9,673 nucleotides of DNA from Candidatus Vogelbacteria bacterium (GTDB taxonomy: Bacteria > Patescibacteriota > Minisyncoccia > Phycocordibacterales > XYD1-FULL-46-19). Numbering within the stretch: position 1 is the stretch's first letter; every line of letters starts with the position of its first letter. The notes below the pieces were generated by a model. That model did not search any database and was not told the DNA's origin. It was given only the letters and a program-made list of their open reading frames with translations. Below, piece after piece: positions 7,160-9,673 of the stretch. The position numbers and the translations under genes were made by a program. The stretch spans positions 1 through 9,673 of the forward strand of contig DSBD01000036.1 of the NCBI GenBank assembly GCA_011049365.1. The letters run 5' to 3'.

Positions 7160-7198
7160 TTAAAAAAAGAAAGGCGGCTGGTTTTAAGCCAAGCCGCC
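7160..7198 (-). terminator. Rho-independent terminator of the ATP-grasp gene
   Basis: On the minus strand GGCGGCT (7198-7192) pairs with AGCCGCC (7179-7173), extended by GG/CC after a bulge, followed by TTTCTTTTTTT. The stem contains the last codons and stop of the ATP-grasp gene. It separates that gene from the S9 peptidase downstream. Confidence 0.9.
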
Positions 7199-8140
7199 AA
7201 GACGAGATTGAAGTGCATCTGCCAAAGTAAGGCAAATAGCACCATCATAGAGACGATCGACCCACCACCAAGCGCCACAAGTATTAACTTCCAAAAAAAA
7301 CAGGTTTCCCTTTTTGTCTTCCATAAAATCGGCTGCACAATAATCTAATCTGAATATATGCATAAGTTTGACAAGTTTATCGAATAATTCTTTATCAAAC
7401 TCACATATTTCATAAGACTCTCCGGTACCACCATCTTTACGAATATCTTCCTGTTGATGTTTTTCCGGGGTGCATGATACAGAAAACATTTTGCCATCAA
7501 TCACAGTGACACGAATATCTCTTCTTCGCTCGCAATATTCTTGATAGATTATCGGAGCAAAAGAGAGAGCCTTGTCGTCCAAAAGCCACTTTGGATCAAC
7601 AATTTTTGTGTAAGCCGCTCGTGTTCTTCTGTTTGGATAAGTTATCCATGGTGTCGCCAGGTTTTTTGCTATAATGACTTCTCCGCTTGCAAAACTACGA
7701 ATAGCAGAAGGGTCATTAGATACCAAAGTCTTTGGTATTGCCAGACCAATTGATTGCGCTGTTGCCAATTGATTAACCTTATTTGAAGCATAAAGGACAG
7801 AGCTTGGTCTATTAAACCAATCAGCAGAGAGAAAATCAAAAACGGGTATTTGCAATGCCAGTAAACTTTCACGTTGCAAACAACCACTTTCAGTACTTGC
7901 TTGACCCAGATAAGGTGGCAACTGCTGACACCAAGCAATATTAATGTCAGAACTTGATATTCTTCTCCCATCACATGAAAACTCAATGTTTTCTTTGGAA
8001 ATAAAAGAAGTTAGCGATACCTCTTCACCGGCATCAGTGTTAAAGCGAAAAACATCAATATTGCGTCGGCACAACTCATCCATAACCGGATCAACTTCAA
8101 ATCCTCTTCGGTGAGTTAAGATAAAAACTGACTTGGTCAT
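7184..8140 (-). CDS. ATP-grasp peptide maturase (MvdC/MvdD/TgmB-like, graspetide macrocyclase)
   Basis: Predicted ATP-dependent ligase joining Asp/Glu side chains to Thr/Ser/Lys side chains of a ribosomal peptide. The 318-residue chain has the subgroup layout: N-terminal Rossmann-like part with LTHRRGFEVDPVMDEL and VFRFNTD (7-35); DWFNRPSSVLYASNK (107-121) leading into QL..A...GLAIPKTLVSNDP (124-144); ATP-binding Lys159 in IIAKNL; YQEYCERRRDIRVTVI (199-214) including a DxR triad at 208-210 like the core-binding motif of graspetide ligases; and metal/ATP residues Asp271 and Glu284/Asn286 in FFLEVNTCGAWWWV. The usual WyRRP motif near residue 70 is replaced by AWCQQLPPY, and NPxG by NTCG, so it is divergent. 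Sampled lines are 37-42% GC, above its AT-rich neighbours. It has its own promoter, Shine-Dalgarno and terminator. RimK-like glutamate ligases are the main alternative, but the N-terminal pattern favours the peptide maturases. Confidence 0.85.
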   Translation of the reverse strand: MTKSVFILTHRRGFEVDPVMDELCRRNIDVFRFNTDAGEEVSLTSFISKENIEFSCDGRRISSSDINIAWCQQLPPYLGQASTESGCLQRESLLALQIPVFDFLSADWFNRPSSVLYASNKVNQLATAQSIGLAIPKTLVSNDPSAIRSFASGEVIIAKNLATPWITYPNRRTRAAYTKIVDPKWLLDDKALSFAPIIYQEYCERRRDIRVTVIDGKMFSVSCTPEKHQQEDIRKDGGTGESYEICEFDKELFDKLVKLMHIFRLDYCAADFMEDKKGNLFFLEVNTCGAWWWVDRLYDGAICLTLADALQSRLGGLA

Positions 8141-8147
8141 TTCATTA

Positions 8148-8153
8148 CCCTTT
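8148..8153 (-). promoter_or_regulatory. Shine-Dalgarno of the ATP-grasp gene
   Basis: AAAGGG on the minus strand, 7 nt before the ATG at 8140. It supports this start for the 318-residue protein. Confidence 0.6.
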
Positions 8154-8219
8154 CTTTTTACAAAGTCCTAAGATTTCAACAAAAAATATTACGATATTCC
8201 TGTAGATCAACTATTATTA

Positions 8220-8247
8220 ATTCTATAGAGATTCACTTAAAAGTCAA
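8220..8247 (-). promoter_or_regulatory. Promoter of the ATP-grasp gene
   Basis: Minus strand: TTGACT (8247-8242), 16-nt spacer, TAGAAT (8225-8220). Each hexamer is one mismatch from consensus. Transcription would start near 8213, giving a leader of about 70 nt. It faces away from cassette copy 3, whose -35 is 42 bp to the right. Confidence 0.65.
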
Positions 8248-8287
8248 TTTTACATAGTAAAAAGAAAAAACTAAGAAAAACAAAAAA

Positions 8288-8356
8288 AATTATAATTTTC
8301 CATCCTTATGTTACTCTAAAAATAGAAGTTCTTGAGATGGGATTAGGAGTGTAATT
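8288..8356 (+). repeat. Promoter-hairpin cassette, copy 3, without Shine-Dalgarno or peptide
   Basis: Contains TTATAA (8290-8295), 16-nt spacer, TGT then TACTCT (8312-8317), and the inverted repeat at 8328-8350 with eight of nine positions still pairing. Similarity to copies 1 and 2 stops at about 8356, before the Shine-Dalgarno block. Downstream on the + strand there is no peptide gene, only the antisense of the 8306-8833 methyltransferase. Whether it is an orphan promoter or a remnant is unclear. Confidence 0.85.
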
Positions 8357-8833
8357 TTTCCTATCTATATCTAAGAGCTTTCTAATCTCAAATTTTATTT
8401 TAATAAAATGAGAAAGAAGTGGAGATTGAGCTGATGGAGCACCTAAATATTTAACACCGGCTTCTTTTTGCATAATTAGATATGCCGATTTCATTTTAGA
8501 ATTAATAAGTTTTTTAATAATATCAGCTGTAATATTAAACGGTATATTGGCTACAACAATAAAGGGACTGTCTGGTAAAATAAATTTTAAAAAATCTTCA
8601 TTTACTAATTTTATGTTTTGATTCTTATATCTTTTTTCCAACTCTAAAAATAATTTTTTATCATATTCAACAGCGATAAAATCTCTGATCTTTCCTATTA
8701 GAGAATCTGCAATAATCCCTCTTCCCGGACCAATTTCTATGACAGTAGAAATTCCATCAAAATTCACAAAGCTAATTAGTTTATCTACTAATTCTTTATT
8801 GTTTATAAAATTCTGTGTATCTGATAAAGCCAT
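8306..8833 (-). CDS. Erm/KsgA-family rRNA adenine N6-methyltransferase-like protein, short
   Basis: SAM-dependent methyltransferase of the rRNA adenine dimethylase family. From Met at 8833 the protein has 175 residues: TQNF at 6-9 (SQNF/GQNF-like N-terminus of Erm), motif I VIEIGPGRG at 31-39, acidic Glu57 in VEYD, NEDFLKF at 79-85 and catalytic motif IV NIPF at 96-99. Near the end, YTPNPISRTS resembles the F/Y-x-P-x-P-x-V-x-S segment of Erm, but the C-terminal helical domain (about 70 residues in ErmC) is missing. The last 15 codons and the stop lie within cassette copy 3, so the gene may be truncated or naturally short. An earlier ATG at 8842 directly abuts the -10 box and could not be on the transcript, so 8833 is preferred. 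Substrate (23S, 16S or another molecule) cannot be told; an isolated acceptor in a peptide pathway cannot be excluded. Confidence 0.82.
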   Translation of the reverse strand: MALSDTQNFINNKELVDKLISFVNFDGISTVIEIGPGRGIIADSLIGKIRDFIAVEYDKKLFLELEKRYKNQNIKLVNEDFLKFILPDSPFIVVANIPFNITADIIKKLINSKMKSAYLIMQKEAGVKYLGAPSAQSPLLSHFIKIKFEIRKLLDIDRKNYTPNPISRTSIFRVT

Positions 8834-8842
8834 AAATATCAT

Positions 8843-8851
8843 ATTATAACA
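8843..8851 (-). promoter_or_regulatory. Extended -10 promoter of the Erm-like gene
   Basis: TGTTATAAT on the minus strand: perfect TATAAT (8848-8843) with TGn before it, and no clear -35. The next ATG at a workable distance is 8833, 9 nt after the hexamer, indicating a leaderless or near-leaderless mRNA. Confidence 0.7.
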
Positions 8852-8917
8852 AATGGATCCTAAAATCTAATCACCGCAACTTATTAGTCAAAAAGTAACA
8901 TTTTTACATCAAACCCA

Positions 8918-8946
8918 TTGAAATTATTTTCATTTTGAGGGATAAT
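8918..8946 (+). promoter_or_regulatory. Promoter of the 8955 methyltransferase gene
   Basis: TTGAAA (8918-8923), 17-nt spacer, GATAAT (8941-8946): two near-consensus hexamers at ideal spacing. Only 8 nt separate the -10 from the ATG at 8955, so the transcript would be leaderless, and GAGGG at 8937-8941 is probably not a ribosome binding site. Confidence 0.7.
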
Positions 8947-8954
8947 GGTGTTGT

Positions 8955-9659
8955 ATGTTAGATAGAAAATTTTGGGAAAAATATTTCGCTGTCTATGATA
9001 TTCTAAATGAATTATCAACCTATCAAGAATTGGGTGATAAAATAATAGATGAGTTAGATATAGAAAGGGGAGATAAAATTCTTGATTTAGGTTCCGGAAC
9101 TGGAAACATAGCATTAAAAGCAAAGAAAAAAGGAGCTGAAGTAATAGGTATAGATTCTTCTCCAGAAGGAGTAAAAATACATAAAGAAAAAATGCCTGAT
9201 TCAGAAATAATACTTGGAGATATTACTGAAAAACTGCCTTTTGAAGGTGGTTTTTTTGATAAAATATATTCAAGTAATGTTATTTATACAATTCCGGAAG
9301 AAAAAAGAAAATTTGTTTTTGACGAACTTTATAGAATCATAAAACCCGGGGGGATAATTGTTATCTCCAACCCTAAGATAGGATTTAAACCATTAGCTAT
9401 CTATCTTGATCATGTTAAAAAAGAAATCAAAGAAAGAGGATTTTTTTTAACCTTTATAAAGGGATTAAAATTAATGATTCCAACAATAAAAATGTTTTAT
9501 TACAATATTAAAATAAAAAGAGAAAACAAGGGTGGTGATTATAGATTTATGGAACCAAATGATCAAAAAAATTATCTCACTCAAGCCGGATTTAAAAACA
9601 TTTCTGAAAATAAATCAGTTTATGCCGATCAGGCTATATTAAATAAAGCAGAAAAATGA
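8955..9659 (+). CDS. Class I SAM-dependent methyltransferase (Methyltransf_11/UbiE-like)
   Basis: Rossmann-fold methyltransferase of 234 residues, substrate unknown. Motif I ILDLGSGTGN at 42-51, acidic GIDSS at 65-69 ending strand 2, GDITEKLPFE at 88-97, FDKIYSSNVIY at 101-111 and IIKPGGIIVISNP at 128-140 are in the standard order and spacing. Residues 146-190 form a basic, hydrophobic insertion (HVKKEIKERGFFLTFIKGLK onward) that could pack on membranes or bind the acceptor. It is divergent to the Erm-like gene with 121 bp between the two start codons, and each has its own promoter. Methyltransferases accompany some ATP-grasp peptide clusters (the TgmC type is related to isoaspartate O-methyltransferases), but this one lacks that family's look, so any role in the peptide locus is speculative. 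Stop is TGA. Confidence 0.88.
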   Translation: MLDRKFWEKYFAVYDILNELSTYQELGDKIIDELDIERGDKILDLGSGTGNIALKAKKKGAEVIGIDSSPEGVKIHKEKMPDSEIILGDITEKLPFEGGFFDKIYSSNVIYTIPEEKRKFVFDELYRIIKPGGIIVISNPKIGFKPLAIYLDHVKKEIKERGFFLTFIKGLKLMIPTIKMFYYNIKIKRENKGGDYRFMEPNDQKNYLTQAGFKNISENKSVYADQAILNKAEK

Positions 9660-9673
9660 AAATATGAAAATAA

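Noticed and set aside
7541..7986. Open frames in other phases within the ATP-grasp gene
   Set aside because: The ATP-grasp frame carries conserved motifs along its entire length; the others have none and no start signals.
3667..8356. CRISPR array or insertion sequence as explanation of the three repeats
   Set aside because: The copies are about 70-90 bp, kilobases apart, with promoter and ribosome binding site content. There is no regular spacing, no transposase and no target-site duplication visible.
8357..8400. A third peptide gene on the + strand after cassette copy 3
   Set aside because: The Shine-Dalgarno block is absent and the following sequence is the antisense of the methyltransferase, with no plausible short frame.
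1..9673. tRNA, rRNA or known riboswitch
   Set aside because: No cloverleaf with TTCRA arm, no rRNA-like segment and no recognisable riboswitch core was seen on either strand by eye.

Overview
The window looks like a stretch of a low-GC bacterial chromosome, most likely from the candidate phyla radiation (Patescibacteria, perhaps a Parcubacteria-like lineage). This is inferred from the AT-rich composition, the compact dnaK-dnaJ-plsC cluster, the style of the DnaK and DnaJ proteins and apparently leaderless genes. UGA is used as a stop (peptide 2 and the last methyltransferase), which argues against lineages that recode UGA. The taxonomic call is moderate in confidence and rests on memory of family style, not on a search.

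Layout. 1-3677 (+): the 3' part of dnaK, then dnaJ and a PlsC-type acyltransferase, nearly touching and probably co-transcribed. 3667-3938 (+): a promoter-hairpin-Shine-Dalgarno cassette driving a 36-residue peptide gene, closed by a terminator-like hairpin. 3968-4909 (+): a protein with an HExxH metalloprotease signature and a recent 14-bp tandem duplication at its 3' end. 5011-5310 (+): a second copy of the cassette driving a 48-residue peptide gene, with a strong terminator. 5285-7138 (-): an S9 (prolyl oligopeptidase family) serine peptidase. 7184-8140 (-): an ATP-grasp enzyme resembling the graspetide (omega-ester/amide peptide) macrocyclases of the MvdC/MvdD/TgmB type, with its own promoter and terminator. 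8288-8356: a third copy of the cassette without Shine-Dalgarno or peptide, overlapping the 3' end of a short Erm/KsgA-like methyltransferase (8306-8833, -). 8955-9659 (+): a class I SAM-dependent methyltransferase.

The most interesting reading is that 3667-8250 is an undescribed RiPP-like locus. Two short, comparatively GC-rich peptides are expressed from matching leader cassettes. They share V13-P14-[D/E]15-T16 at identical positions. Peptide 2 also carries an LLGRLFE segment reminiscent of the microviridin leader helix and a YDPKTQ segment reminiscent of putative ATP-grasp target peptides. The ATP-grasp enzyme would install Asp/Glu to Thr/Ser/Lys crosslinks, and the two peptidases are candidates for leader removal or product turnover. 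No exporter is visible in the window. The precursor-enzyme pairing is inference; the small genes, the repeated cassette and the ATP-grasp assignment are well supported by the sequence.

Gene starts fall into two styles. Peptides 1 and 2 have a perfect AGGAGGTGA Shine-Dalgarno and the ATP-grasp gene has AAAGGG, whereas both methyltransferases, and perhaps the S9 peptidase, have a -10 hexamer only 7-9 nt before the start codon, as in leaderless genes.
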